Positions 1 to 9,000 of a stretch of DNA of 64,000 bases are shown here, one piece after another. Numbering within the stretch: the stretch's first letter is position 1; the number at the start of each line of letters is the position of its first letter. A model generated the notes under the pieces. It had not been told where the DNA came from. It saw only the letters and a program-made list of their open reading frames with translations, and did no database searches. The position numbers and the translations under genes were made by a program. The stretch is from Methylobacterium iners (GTDB taxonomy: Bacteria > Pseudomonadota > Alphaproteobacteria > Rhizobiales > Beijerinckiaceae): NCBI RefSeq assembly GCF_022179305.1, contig NZ_BPQP01000036.1, positions 1 to 64,000 on the forward strand, given 5' to 3'.

Positions 1-582
1 CATTTGATTTTGCGCGCTACAACAAGGGCTTGGCTGCGACAGCGCACCCGCTGGATGAAGGGTTTTCTGCAGACGAGCTTCACGCACGGGCGCCGGCCGC
101 GCGAGACCTTCCGCGAGCTCGGACCGCTCGGTGCCCTCTGCGCCCTCGCCCTCGTTCCGGGCACGGTGATCTCCGCCCTCCTCTACCCGTTCCTGATGCT
201 CCCGGCTGCCTTCGCGCTGTGGCCCAGGCTCACGGCGCCGGACCCGGATTTCTGGGCGAACCTGCCCACGGGGACCTCGCTCACGATCTTCCTGGGCGGG
301 TCCGTGGCGATGCTGGCGCCGGCGGCGCTCGGCTGCCTCCGCCGCGGCTGGCTGGACCTCCTGCCCTTCGTGGTCCTGCTGCCCTTCTAATTTCTGCTCG
401 TCAGTCTCGCTGCCTGGCTCGGGGTGGTCGAGCTGATCCTGGCGCCCGACCGCTGGAACAAGACCGAGCACGGCCTCTCCCGCACCTCGCGCAGCGGGGC
501 CCTGCGCGCGGCGGACGCCGCGAGCGTCAGAGCAGCTTCGCGAGCTCCGCCGCGCTCTGCTCAGGCGGGCGCATCAGGTTGA
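1..582 (+). pseudogene. Glycosyltransferase family 2, C-terminal part, interrupted by an in-frame stop
   Basis: This is the tail of a processive, membrane-bound family 2 glycosyltransferase whose start lies left of the window. The frame opens with a QxxRW-type motif (QRTRW), the acceptor or product-binding signature of cellulose-synthase-like enzymes. At least two hydrophobic segments follow. A TAA at 388-390 interrupts the frame, but the same frame continues with typical family C-terminal sequence (LLVSLAAW, then RWNKTEHGLSR) and runs to a TGA at 580-582. That points to a recent nonsense mutation, or a sequencing error, at a position where relatives usually have an aromatic residue. The last part overlaps the Sco1 gene on the other strand, so the original end is probably near 500. 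The sugar substrate cannot be told. Confidence 0.75.
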
Positions 583-1126
583 GCGCGGTGACGAAGCGGC
601 TGCGGGCATCCATGATGTAGACGAGCGCCGTGTGCTCCATCGTGTAGCCCTCGCCCTTCGAGGGCACCTTGCGGGCATAGGCGCGAAACGCCTTCACGAC
701 CGAGGCGATCTCCTCCGGCGTGCCCGTCAGGCCGACGATGCGCGGATCGAAGCTGCCGAGATAGGTCTTCAGCGCGGCCGGCGTGTCGCGCTCCGGGTCC
801 ACGGCGATGAACAGGGCCCGCACGTCCCGGCCCCTGGGACCCATCGACTGGAGCACGTCGGTGATCTGCTGAAGCGTCGTCGGGCAGATGTCGGGGCAAT
901 GGGTGAAGCCGAAGAAGACGAGGTGGGGCCTGCCAGCGAAGTCACGCTCGGTGACGCGCTGTCCGTCCTGGTTCACCAGGCTGAAGGGGCCGCCGACGCC
1001 GCTCGGCGCCGCACCGTTGCGGCCCGGCCCCAGGGTGACGACGGCCGCCGCGATCAGCGCGACCAGGCCGACGCTGAACACGACGAGCGGCAGGATGAGG
1101 CGGCGCGTCCGGTCGGAGAGCGGCAT
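527..1126 (-). CDS. SCO1/SenC family copper chaperone
   Basis: A 199-residue Sco1/SenC protein, which delivers copper to the CuA centre of cytochrome c oxidase or acts as a periplasmic thiol reductase. One N-terminal transmembrane helix (about residues 9-31) anchors a thioredoxin-fold domain facing the periplasm. The copper ligands are visible: the CPDICP motif (Cys77, Cys81) and a distal His165 in MEHTALVY. Length is normal for the family. It lies 23 bases downstream of trpF on the same strand and may be the last gene of the rpsA-to-trpF block, although no oxidase genes are nearby to confirm its partner. Confidence 0.9.
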   Translation of the reverse strand: MPLSDRTRRLILPLVVFSVGLVALIAAAVVTLGPGRNGAAPSGVGGPFSLVNQDGQRVTERDFAGRPHLVFFGFTHCPDICPTTLQQITDVLQSMGPRGRDVRALFIAVDPERDTPAALKTYLGSFDPRIVGLTGTPEEIASVVKAFRAYARKVPSKGEGYTMEHTALVYIMDARSRFVTALNLMRPPEQSAAELAKLL

Positions 1127-1149
1127 GGCGATTCCTAGAGGGCAAAATC

Positions 1150-1800
1150 CTAGCGGGGCTGCGCGCGGACGGCGCCGACGAAGGCGGCGATCCGCTCCGG
1201 GTCCTTGAGGCCGGGACGGGTCTCGACGCCCGACGACACGTCGACGGCGCTCGCCCCCGTCACGGCCAGTGCGCGCGACACGTTGCTCGGAGTGAGGCCG
1301 CCCGAAAGCATGTAGGTCGAGGGCAGACCGGCCCCCGTCAGGAGGGTCCAGTCGAAGGCGGTGCCGTTGCCGCCGGGCAGCGCGGCCCCCGCGGGCGGCT
1401 TGGCGTCGAGGAGCAGACGGTCGGCGACGCCGGTATAGGTAGCAACCGTCTCAAGGTCGGCGCGGCTGGCGATCCCGAGCGCCTTCATGACGTGGCGACC
1501 GCTCGCCGCGCGAATGGCGGCCACGCGCGCCGGCGGCTCGCTGCCGTGCAATTGAACCCAGTCGGGATCGAGGGCTTCGCAGGCCGACGCGACGGTCTCG
1601 TCATCGGGATCGACGAGCAGCACCACGCGCTCGGCGCGTCCCCTCGCCTGCTGCGACAGCAGGCGGCCGTCCTCGAACGACACGTGGCGGGGGCTGCGCG
1701 CGAAGTGCACGAAGCCGACGAGCTCGGCACCGGAACTCAGCGCAGCATCGAGGGTCGCTGCCGTGCTCAGCCCGCAGATCTTCACGTGCACGGATGGCAT
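1150..1800 (-). CDS. trpF: Phosphoribosylanthranilate isomerase
   Basis: A 216-residue (beta/alpha)8-barrel enzyme of tryptophan biosynthesis that converts phosphoribosylanthranilate to CdRP by an Amadori rearrangement. The N-terminal VKICGL carries the catalytic cysteine. LLLDAKP supplies the conserved acid, and MLSGGLTPSNV with the following VDVSSGVE forms the phosphate-binding loops. It sits between the LapA-domain gene (17 bases upstream) and the Sco1 gene. In many alphaproteobacteria trpF is followed by trpB and trpA; here it is followed by Sco1, so the trp genes are dispersed. Confidence 0.95.
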   Translation of the reverse strand: MPSVHVKICGLSTAATLDAALSSGAELVGFVHFARSPRHVSFEDGRLLSQQARGRAERVVLLVDPDDETVASACEALDPDWVQLHGSEPPARVAAIRAASGRHVMKALGIASRADLETVATYTGVADRLLLDAKPPAGAALPGGNGTAFDWTLLTGAGLPSTYMLSGGLTPSNVSRALAVTGASAVDVSSGVETRPGLKDPERIAAFVGAVRAQPR

Positions 1801-1817
1801 GGATCGAAGGTGGGGCC

Positions 1818-2189
1818 TCAGCGCGGCGCCGGCAATGCGGCGCGATCGCTCCCGGCATAGGCGCCGTTCGGTCCCGCATGCATCGGTGCCGGCGCGTAGG
1901 TCTTCAGGCGGCTCGTCTCGCCCTCCAGGCGGCGGATCTCGCGGCGGCGCTCGCGGCTCTTGCGTCGGGTCTCCGCCTGGCCGAGCCAGGCGCCGATCCC
2001 GCCCACCACAATTCCGAGCGCGACCGCCGCGAACAGGATCGCGTAGAGCGGCAGGGTCACGCTGAAGGCCGGCGTGTCGGGGGCGAACGGGTCGAAGGAC
2101 AGGCGCACCGCCTCGCGGTTCGCCACCGCGATCGCGACGACCAGGATCGCCACGGGGAGCAGCACCAGGCCCTTGAGGAAACGGATCAT
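1818..2189 (-). CDS. LapA (DUF1049) domain membrane protein
   Basis: A 123-residue small membrane protein. Two hydrophobic helices (about residues 6-22 and 45-68) surround a short loop. A basic, coiled-coil-like stretch rich in Arg and Glu follows and then a flexible tail. This is the layout of the LapA/DUF1049 family, related to the LapA partner of LapB in control of lipopolysaccharide synthesis. The ATG at 2189 (MIRFLKGL) was chosen because the open frame upstream of it is low-complexity and overlaps ihfB. Position between ihfB and trpF is the usual alphaproteobacterial arrangement. Role in this organism is inferred from the family. Confidence 0.8.
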   Translation of the reverse strand: MIRFLKGLVLLPVAILVVAIAVANREAVRLSFDPFAPDTPAFSVTLPLYAILFAAVALGIVVGGIGAWLGQAETRRKSRERRREIRRLEGETSRLKTYAPAPMHAGPNGAYAGSDRAALPAPR

Positions 2190-2211
2190 CGAAGCCCTCT
2201 CGTGAACTCGC

Positions 2212-2523
2212 TCATGACGCCGAAGGCTGCCCGTCGCCGATGCCGGCGTCGTTGAGGCGCTGGCGCATCTCCTTGCCGGTCTTGAACACGGGGATCGCCT
2301 TCTCGGACACGGCAACGGCCGCGCCCGTGCGCGGGTTGCGTCCCCGCCGTGCCTCGCGGCGCTTCACCGAGAAGGCCCCGAAGCCGCGCAGCTCGACCCG
2401 GTCGCCCCGCGCCAGCGCATCGGCGATGGTGTCGAGGATCGCGTTCACGATCGTCTCGACGTCGCGCTGGTAGAGGTGCGGGTTCTGCTCGGCGATCTTC
2501 AGCACGAGCTCCGACTTGATCAT
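2212..2523 (-). CDS. ihfB: Integration host factor subunit beta
   Basis: A 103-residue HU/IHF family DNA-bending protein, the beta half of the IHF heterodimer that bends DNA at promoters, origins and recombination sites. The start [17 protein letters not shown] and the beta-arm RRGRNPRTG with its intercalating proline are diagnostic of IHF beta. The C-terminus extends slightly past the usual end. It follows sppA on the same strand, as in many relatives where rpsA, sppA and ihfB are clustered. The alpha subunit is not in the window. Confidence 0.95.
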   Translation of the reverse strand: MIKSELVLKIAEQNPHLYQRDVETIVNAILDTIADALARGDRVELRGFGAFSVKRREARRGRNPRTGAAVAVSEKAIPVFKTGKEMRQRLNDAGIGDGQPSAS

Positions 2524-2607
2524 GGGGCTGACTTCCCGAGGCGCTTGCGAAGAGAGATCATGCGAGGGGACCTTGCGAGGAACCTTGGCGGAACGCGAAG
2601 CCGCGGC

Positions 2608-3591
2608 TCAGCGCGGATCGGCCGGCCCCGGGCGCCACAGCGCCAGGAGGCCGCCACGGGCCACGCCCGCGGTCTCGTCACTGAGCGCGCGCAGGCTCGC
2701 GCTCAGGTCGTCCAGGCCGAGGAGCTGCGCACCGGTGCCGAGGGCCGACCAGAGCCGGAAGTCGTTCTCCGCTTTCGGCTTCCAGTCGCGCACCGGCAGG
2801 CCCTTGGTCACGCCCCGCTGGTTCTCGAGCCAGGCGATCGCCTGCCGCTCCGCCCCGAGCTCGTCGACGAGCTTGAGGGGCAGGCTCTGGCGGCCACTGA
2901 AGACGCGTCCGTCGGAGACCGTGGCGAGCTCCTTCTCGTCCAGCTTGCGCCGGTCGGCGACGAGGCCCTTGAACCAGGCGAAGGTGTCGCCGACGACCGC
3001 CGCCAGGGCCGCGCGGGCCTCCGGCGAGGTCGGGGTGAAGCCCGACGGCTCGGCCTTGAGCGGCGCCGACTTCACGGATTCGACCTTGACCCCGACCTTG
3101 TCGAGGAGGCCCGAGACGTCGGGATACTGGAACAGCACGCCGATGGAGCCGATCAGCGCCGTCTCGCGGGCGACGATATGATCGGCGGCGATCGCCGCGA
3201 TATAGGCGCCCGAGGCCGCCGTGCCGTCGACGAAGGCGACCATCGGCTTCTTCTCGGCGAGCCCGCGCAGGGCGCGGTGAAGCTCCTCCGAGCCGGTCGT
3301 GGTGCCGCCGGGCGAGGAGATCGACACGACGACGCCCTGGACGGCGCCGGCGTCGCGGACCCGCTCGATCAGCTTCGTCGTGGCCTCGCTGCCCGCGATG
3401 AAGCCCCCGACCGAGATCCGCGCGATCTGCGGCCGCACGGCACCGAAGCCCACCGTGTCGGCGCCGACACGGGCGCGGTAGCCGACCGCACCGATCGCGA
3501 CGACGAGACCGCCGATCCCGAGCACGCGCCAGAGCGAGAGCTTTCGGCGCAGGCGCCGGCGATCGATCAGGAGTTCGGCGTCGGCTGCCAT
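2608..3591 (-). CDS. sppA: Signal peptide peptidase SppA (S49 serine protease)
   Basis: A 327-residue membrane-anchored S49 peptidase that degrades released signal peptides and small membrane fragments. One N-terminal helix (about residues 20-40) precedes the protease domain. The catalytic Ser127 lies in TAASGAYIA and the general-base Lys179 in SAPLKAEPSGF. Their spacing of 52 residues equals that of Bacillus SppA. It is the short, single-domain form, which assembles as an octamer in characterised relatives. It lies between rpsA and ihfB. A start at 3591 fits the hydrophobic anchor well. Confidence 0.92.
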   Translation of the reverse strand: MAADAELLIDRRRLRRKLSLWRVLGIGGLVVAIGAVGYRARVGADTVGFGAVRPQIARISVGGFIAGSEATTKLIERVRDAGAVQGVVVSISSPGGTTTGSEELHRALRGLAEKKPMVAFVDGTAASGAYIAAIAADHIVARETALIGSIGVLFQYPDVSGLLDKVGVKVESVKSAPLKAEPSGFTPTSPEARAALAAVVGDTFAWFKGLVADRRKLDEKELATVSDGRVFSGRQSLPLKLVDELGAERQAIAWLENQRGVTKGLPVRDWKPKAENDFRLWSALGTGAQLLGLDDLSASLRALSDETAGVARGGLLALWRPGPADPR

Positions 3592-3847
3592 CGGATCGGT
3601 TCACTCCCGCATTCCGACCCGAGAGAGGGCCGGCGCTGTTCTTGTCCCGTCGTTGTCCCACACAAGCCGAGGCTTTGCACCAGGGCGTCGCTCCAGGAGC
3701 AAGTCCTTGGTCCGTATGGGCTTGCGGGCCGGGACGGGATCGCGACGCGTATCTAGCGCCGGCCACCGGGGACCGGCAAGGGGCGACCTGCGAGGGAGGG
3801 CGCCAGCGCGGTGCCGATCGTGTGAACCTGCCGCCGGAAACGAAGAC

Positions 3848-3876
3848 GCCCGCGCAGGACGAGATCCTGCGCGGGC
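3848..3876 (-). terminator. Rho-independent terminator after rpsA
   Basis: A perfect 12-bp stem (3848-3859 pairing with 3865-3876) with a 5-base loop lies 46 bases downstream of the rpsA stop. On the minus strand it is followed by a T-rich stretch (GTCTTCGTTTC). It should separate rpsA from sppA. Confidence 0.8.
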
Positions 3877-3921
3877 GCGATGATGTCGTTGCTGTCGCCT
3901 ACCGGGGCGACGGCGGTGAGG

Positions 3922-5646
3922 CTATTCCTCGTCCTTGTCGTCGCTGGTGCGGGCCTTCTTGAAGGCCGCGCCCAGGATCTCGCCGAGCGAGGCGCCCGAA
4001 TCGGCGGAGCCGAACTGGGCCATCGCCTCCTTCTCCTCGGCCATTTCGAGGGCCTTGATGGAGAGCTGGACCCGGCGGACCTTGCGGTCGAACTGGATCA
4101 CGCGGGCGTCGAACTTCTCGCCGGCGGCGAAGCGCTCGGGGCGCTGATCGCTGCGGTCGCGGGCGAGCTCGGCCCGGCGGATGAAGGTGGTGAGATCCGT
4201 GTCGACGATCTTCACGTCGACGCCCGAATCCTTCACCTCGACCACCTCGCAGGTCACGATCTGACCCTTCTTGAGCTCGCCGGCCTCCGCGAAGGGATCG
4301 CCGCCGAGCTGCTTCACGCCGAGCGAGATGCGCTCCTTCTCGACGTCGACGTCGAGGACCTGGGCGCGCAGCATGTCGCCCTTCTTGAACTCCTCGATGA
4401 CCTGCTCGCCGGGGCGGTTCCAGTCGAGATCCGACAGGTGGACCATGCCGTCGACGTCGCCCTCGAGCCCGATGAACAGGCCGAACTCGGTCTTGTTCTT
4501 GACCTCGCCCTCGACCTCGGAGCCGACGGGATGCTTCTCGGCGAAGGCCTCCCACGGGTTCTGCAGGGTCTGCTTGAGGCCGAGCGAGATGCGGCGCTTG
4601 ACCGGATCGACCTCGAGGATCTGCACTTCCACTTCCTGGGAGGTGGAGACGATCTTGCCGGGATGGACGTTCTTCTTGGTCCAGCTCATCTCGGAGACGT
4701 GGATCAGCCCCTCGATCCCCGGCTCCAGCTCCACGAAGGCGCCGTAATCGGTGATGTTGGTGACGCGGCCCTTGATCTTGGCGTCGACCGGGTAGCGCTG
4801 GGCGATGCCCTCCCACGGATCGGCCAAGAGCTGCTTGATGCCGAGCGAGATGCGGTGGGTCTCGTGGTTGATCTTGATGATCTTGACCTTGACCGTCTGC
4901 CCGATGGTGACGACCTCGGACGGATGGTTGACGCGGCGCCAGGCCATGTCGGTGACGTGGAGCAGGCCGTCGATGCCGCCGAGGTCGACGAAGGCGCCGT
5001 ACTCGGTGATGTTCTTGACGACGCCGTCGATGACCTGACCCTCTTCGAGGTTGGCCACGAGCTCGGAGCGCTGCTCGGCGCGGCTCTCTTCGAGGACGGT
5101 GCGGCGCGAGACGACGATGTTGCCGCGGCGGCGATCCATCTTGAGGATCTGGAAGGGCTGCGGCGTGCCGAGCAGCGGGGTCACGTCGCGCACGGGGCGG
5201 ATGTCGACCTGGGAGCGCGGCAGGAAGGCCACGGCGCCGTCGAGGTCGACGGTGTAGCCGCCCTTGACCTGGTTGAAGATCGCGCCGGTGACGCGCTCGT
5301 TGGCCTCGAAGGCCTTCTCGAGCTTGACCCAGCTCTCCTCGCGGCGCGCTTTGTCGCGCGAGATGACGGCCTCGCCGAGCGCGTTCTCGATGCGGTCGAC
5401 ATAGACCTCGACCTCGTCGCCGACGGCGAGATCGCCTTCGCGGCCGGGGCCGTTGAATTCCTTGAGGGCGACACGGCCTTCGGTCTTGGCGCCGATGTCG
5501 ATGACGGCGACGTCCTTCTCGATCGCGACGACGCGACCCTTGACGACGGAGCCTTCGGTGATCTCGTGCTCGAGGAAGCTCTCCTCGAGGAGAGCCGCGA
5601 AATCGTCGCGGCTCGGGTTACGCTGCAGGGCGCTACCAGCGGTCAT
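3922..5646 (-). CDS. rpsA: 30S ribosomal protein S1
   Basis: A 574-residue S1 protein, which binds mRNA leaders and helps load them on the 30S subunit. Six consecutive S1 RNA-binding domains are readable. The first two are divergent and ribosome-binding, the third to fifth carry the canonical [14 protein letters not shown] type motifs, and the sixth is divergent. The ATG at 5646 was chosen because AGGAGA lies just upstream and the longer open frame before it has no S1 similarity. A strong terminator follows. In many proteobacteria cmk directly precedes rpsA; here the upstream neighbour is the RTX phosphatase gene instead. Confidence 0.96.
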   Translation of the reverse strand: MTAGSALQRNPSRDDFAALLEESFLEHEITEGSVVKGRVVAIEKDVAVIDIGAKTEGRVALKEFNGPGREGDLAVGDEVEVYVDRIENALGEAVISRDKARREESWVKLEKAFEANERVTGAIFNQVKGGYTVDLDGAVAFLPRSQVDIRPVRDVTPLLGTPQPFQILKMDRRRGNIVVSRRTVLEESRAEQRSELVANLEEGQVIDGVVKNITEYGAFVDLGGIDGLLHVTDMAWRRVNHPSEVVTIGQTVKVKIIKINHETHRISLGIKQLLADPWEGIAQRYPVDAKIKGRVTNITDYGAFVELEPGIEGLIHVSEMSWTKKNVHPGKIVSTSQEVEVQILEVDPVKRRISLGLKQTLQNPWEAFAEKHPVGSEVEGEVKNKTEFGLFIGLEGDVDGMVHLSDLDWNRPGEQVIEEFKKGDMLRAQVLDVDVEKERISLGVKQLGGDPFAEAGELKKGQIVTCEVVEVKDSGVDVKIVDTDLTTFIRRAELARDRSDQRPERFAAGEKFDARVIQFDRKVRRVQLSIKALEMAEEKEAMAQFGSADSGASLGEILGAAFKKARTSDDKDEE

Positions 5647-6039
5647 TCTGTCTCCTGACAGGCCTCCTCGGAGGCCGGCATCGGCGGCTCGTGTGACGGG
5701 GCACCCTCGGCGATCGCCGCCCGGGGTCCTTGAACCCAACGGGCCTAACTCCCTGAGGGAGGGCCGACGCAGTCTCAACGATGGTCGAGGGCCATTCCTT
5801 CCCGGGCGATCACCGCGGACTTTGAGTCCGAGCCTGATCGTATCCGGTCGAGGAACGGCGGGTGCATAGCCGATCGCAGGGCCGCGGGCAACCGCAGCGC
5901 GCCGGCCGGATCGTGTCGTCAGGTTTCCCCGGCGCCCCAACGGGATGCACAGCGAGGAAAAACGGCCGCGAAGCGATTCGCGGCCGGTCCGGCAACTCGA
6001 CGATGTCCCGCGACCGATCGGGTCGCGGGCTCGTCGTCC
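5647..6039. other. Intergenic region upstream of rpsA
   Basis: About 390 bases without a convincing gene. It must hold the rpsA promoter and leader. It also holds two hairpins belonging to the end of the phosphatase gene: the terminator at 5963-5986 and a second 9-bp stem (6007-6015 with 6021-6029) lacking a T tract. No reading frame here looks coding. Confidence 0.6.
5963..5986 (-). terminator. Rho-independent terminator after the RTX phosphatase gene
   Basis: A perfect 10-bp stem (5963-5972 with 5977-5986) with a 4-base loop, followed on the minus strand by TTTTTCC. It lies about 55 bases past the phosphatase stop codon. Confidence 0.85.
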
Positions 6040-9000
6040 TCAGCCGACGTTGCCGGCGCCGAAGGTGGTGTCGGCTTGAGCCGAGCGGCCCTCGTAGAGG
6101 CCGAATTGCAGGTAGTGGGTCATGGGGTCGATGCCCGCCGCCCGAACATCCGCGTTCGCCGCCAGGTAGGCGCTCGTGTCGAAGCCGGTGGAGGGATCGC
6201 GCCCCTCGCGGAAGCCGAACTGCGTGTAGTGCGTCAGCGGGTTCACGCCCGCGGTGCGCACATCGGCATAGGCGGCCAGGTACCCGTCGGTGTCGAAGAT
6301 CGCGTTGGCGTCGCGTCCCTCGCGCGCGCCGAAGTTGGTGAAGTGGTCGCGGGCGAAGGCGAAGCCGTCGCCGCCCGCCGTGATGGCGGCGCGCGCCACG
6401 TCGGGGTTGGACAGCAGGTAGAACTCGGCGTCGAAGCCGCGGGCTGACCCGATCTCGCCGGCACGACCCACGGCGGCGTTGATGGCGCGGCCTTCGGACT
6501 GGCCGAACTCGAGGTAGTGGGCGAGCGGGTTGACGTTGGCCGCGCGCACGTCGGCGTTGCGGGCGAGGTAGCCCTGCGTGTCGAAGGCCGCCCCCGGATC
6601 GCGGCCCTCGCGGAAGCCGAACCCCTCGTAGTGGGTGAGCGGGTTGAGGCCGGCGGCGCGCACGTCCGAGTTGGCGGCGAGGTAGCCGGTGGTGGAGAAG
6701 AAGGCGTTCGGATCGCGGCCCTCGCGGAAGCCGAACTGCGCGTAGTGCGTGTCGGGATCGACGCCGGCCGCGACCACGTCGGGGTTGCGGATCGCGTAGA
6801 ACAGGTCGTCGACGAGCGGCGCGCCGTCGGCGTTGTCGAGGGTGCGGTCCGTGAACTGGATCTGCTCGATGCCGCGGACCGTGTCGCTGCCCTCCGGCCC
6901 GACGATCGTGAAGCCGCCATTGGCGGCGACGCCCACGGAGGCCGCCGAGAGGGCGAAGTTGAAGATCACCCGGTCGGTGCCCGTGCCGCCGTCGAAGACG
7001 TCGTCGCCGGCGCCCCCGATGAAGCTGTCGTTGCCGGCCCCACCGGAGAGGCGGTCGTTGCCGCCGCCGCCGACGAGAAAGTCGTTGGCGGTGCCGCCGC
7101 TCACGCTGTCGTCGCCGGCGCCGGCATTGAAGTAGTAGGGCCGCGCAGGCTGGATCGCCGTCAGGATGTCGTTGCCGGCGGTGCCGAGGGTGACGACCTC
7201 GAAGGCGTCGCCGCGCTGCACGCCGGAGACGAGGTCGCGCACGTCGAAGGTGGTCCCGGCCGCGGCAACGAAGCTGGTGCCCTCGTCGTCGAAGCGGCTG
7301 ACGGCACCGGCGAGCGCATCACCGGCGCCTTCCGCCTGGAGGCGGACGGCGAGGCCGCCGTCCTGCGGCGCGGGGCCGGCGGCGTCGCTGGCATTGCCGT
7401 TGCCGACCTGGGCCGAGACGAAGCTCAGGCGGATCTGCCCGGCCGCCGCGGCGGAGACGTTGACGACGTCCGCGCCCTCGCCGAGATTCACGCTGTCGGT
7501 CTCGTCCGTCGAGACGTTGAAGATCGCCGTATCGTTGCCGGCCCCGCCCGTGATCGTGTCGTTGCCCGCCCCGCCGATGAAGCCGTCGTCCCCGGCCCCG
7601 CCCGAGAGCGTATCGTTGCCGGCGCCCCCGACGAGGAAGTCGTTGGCCGCGCCGCCGGTCACCGTGTCGTTGCCCTGCCCGGCGTTGAAGTAGGTCGCGC
7701 GCTGCGGCTGGGCCGTGGTCGCCGCGGGCACCGTGAAGGTGTCGTTGCCCGCGGTGCCGAGCGTGACCACCTGGAACTGGTCGCCGCGCGCGACGCCGCT
7801 CACGAGGTCGCGCACGTCGAAGGTGAGCCCGTTCGTCGCGGCGACGAAGCTGATGCCCTCGTCGTCGTAGCGGCTGACCGGGCCGGTGAGCACGTCGCCC
7901 GCGGCCTCGGCCTGGAGGCGGACGGCGAGGCCGCCGTCCTGGTTGGCCATGGTGTTGGTGTCGACCGTGGACCCGTTGCCCACCTGCGCCGAGGTGAAGG
8001 TGAGGCGGGTCTGGCCGGCTCCGGCCGCCGAGACGTTGACGATGTCGGTGCCCTCGCCGAGGTCGGTGCGATCCGCGCCGTCCGTCGCGACGTTGAAGAA
8101 GGCCGTGTCGTTGCCGGCGCCGCCCAGCACGGCGTCGTCGCCGACGCCACCGGAGAGCACGTCGTTGCCCGCCTCACCGATGAGGGTGTCGTTGCCGCCG
8201 CGGCCGTCGAGGAAGTCGTTGCCGGCAAGTCCGTTCAGCGCCTCGCCGGCGTCGCTGCCGAACAGGGCGTTGTTTCCGGCATCGACCGCCGTCGCGTTGA
8301 GGCGGACCTGCGCCTGCAGGAAGTCGCCGAGCTCGGCCTCGTCGGTGAAGTTCCGGCCCGACCCGATCCGCTGCCCCTGCGCGTTGGTGAAGGCGTCGAC
8401 CTGGTCCGCGAGCGAGGGGATCAGCGAGGCGCCGGCGCCCGCCGCGAAGAGCGGGATGATCTGGTTCGAGTGGTTGCCGCTGAAGAAGCGGAATTCCGGC
8501 ACGCCGTCGCCGTTCCGGTCGGGCTGGACCGGCTGGTAGGGGATCGTCGCGCCCTCCGGCCCGAACAGCAGGTGGTCGTGATCGGCCGTCACGATGAGGA
8601 GCGTGTCCTCGAAGGTCGCGCGGCTCGTCGGCGAGTTGATCCAGTCGACGACCGTCCGGACCGAGTTGTTGAACTCGATGTATTCCTCGATCATCCGGCC
8701 GAGGTTGTTGGCGTGCATCGCGCGGTCGACGGCGCCGCCCTCGATCGAGAGGTAGAGGCCGTCGGGATCGACGTTGAGCCGGTTGAGCGCGGCGAGCGAC
8801 AGCTCGGAGAGCGTCGGCGAGGTTTCGAGACGCGGCACGCTGAACGGGATTTCCGTCGTGTTCGGGGCGCTGGCCCCGTCGCGGTTGAAGTTGCTCGAGG
8901 TGAAGGCCTGGGTGATCATCGCCAGGCGCTCGGTCGTCGGCGTGCCGGAGCCCGCGGTCTGGATCGCGGCGCGGTCCTGCAGCAGGTTCCAGCTCTGGCC

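Noticed and set aside
3880-5658. 592-codon plus-strand frame opposite rpsA
   Set aside because: Repetitive Asp/Leu/Gly composition mirrors the S1 repeats; a shadow of rpsA in GC-rich DNA.
6982-8106. Possible CRISPR-like or satellite repeats
   Set aside because: The repeats are in-frame protein repeats of RTX type, diverged at third positions, with no spacer structure.
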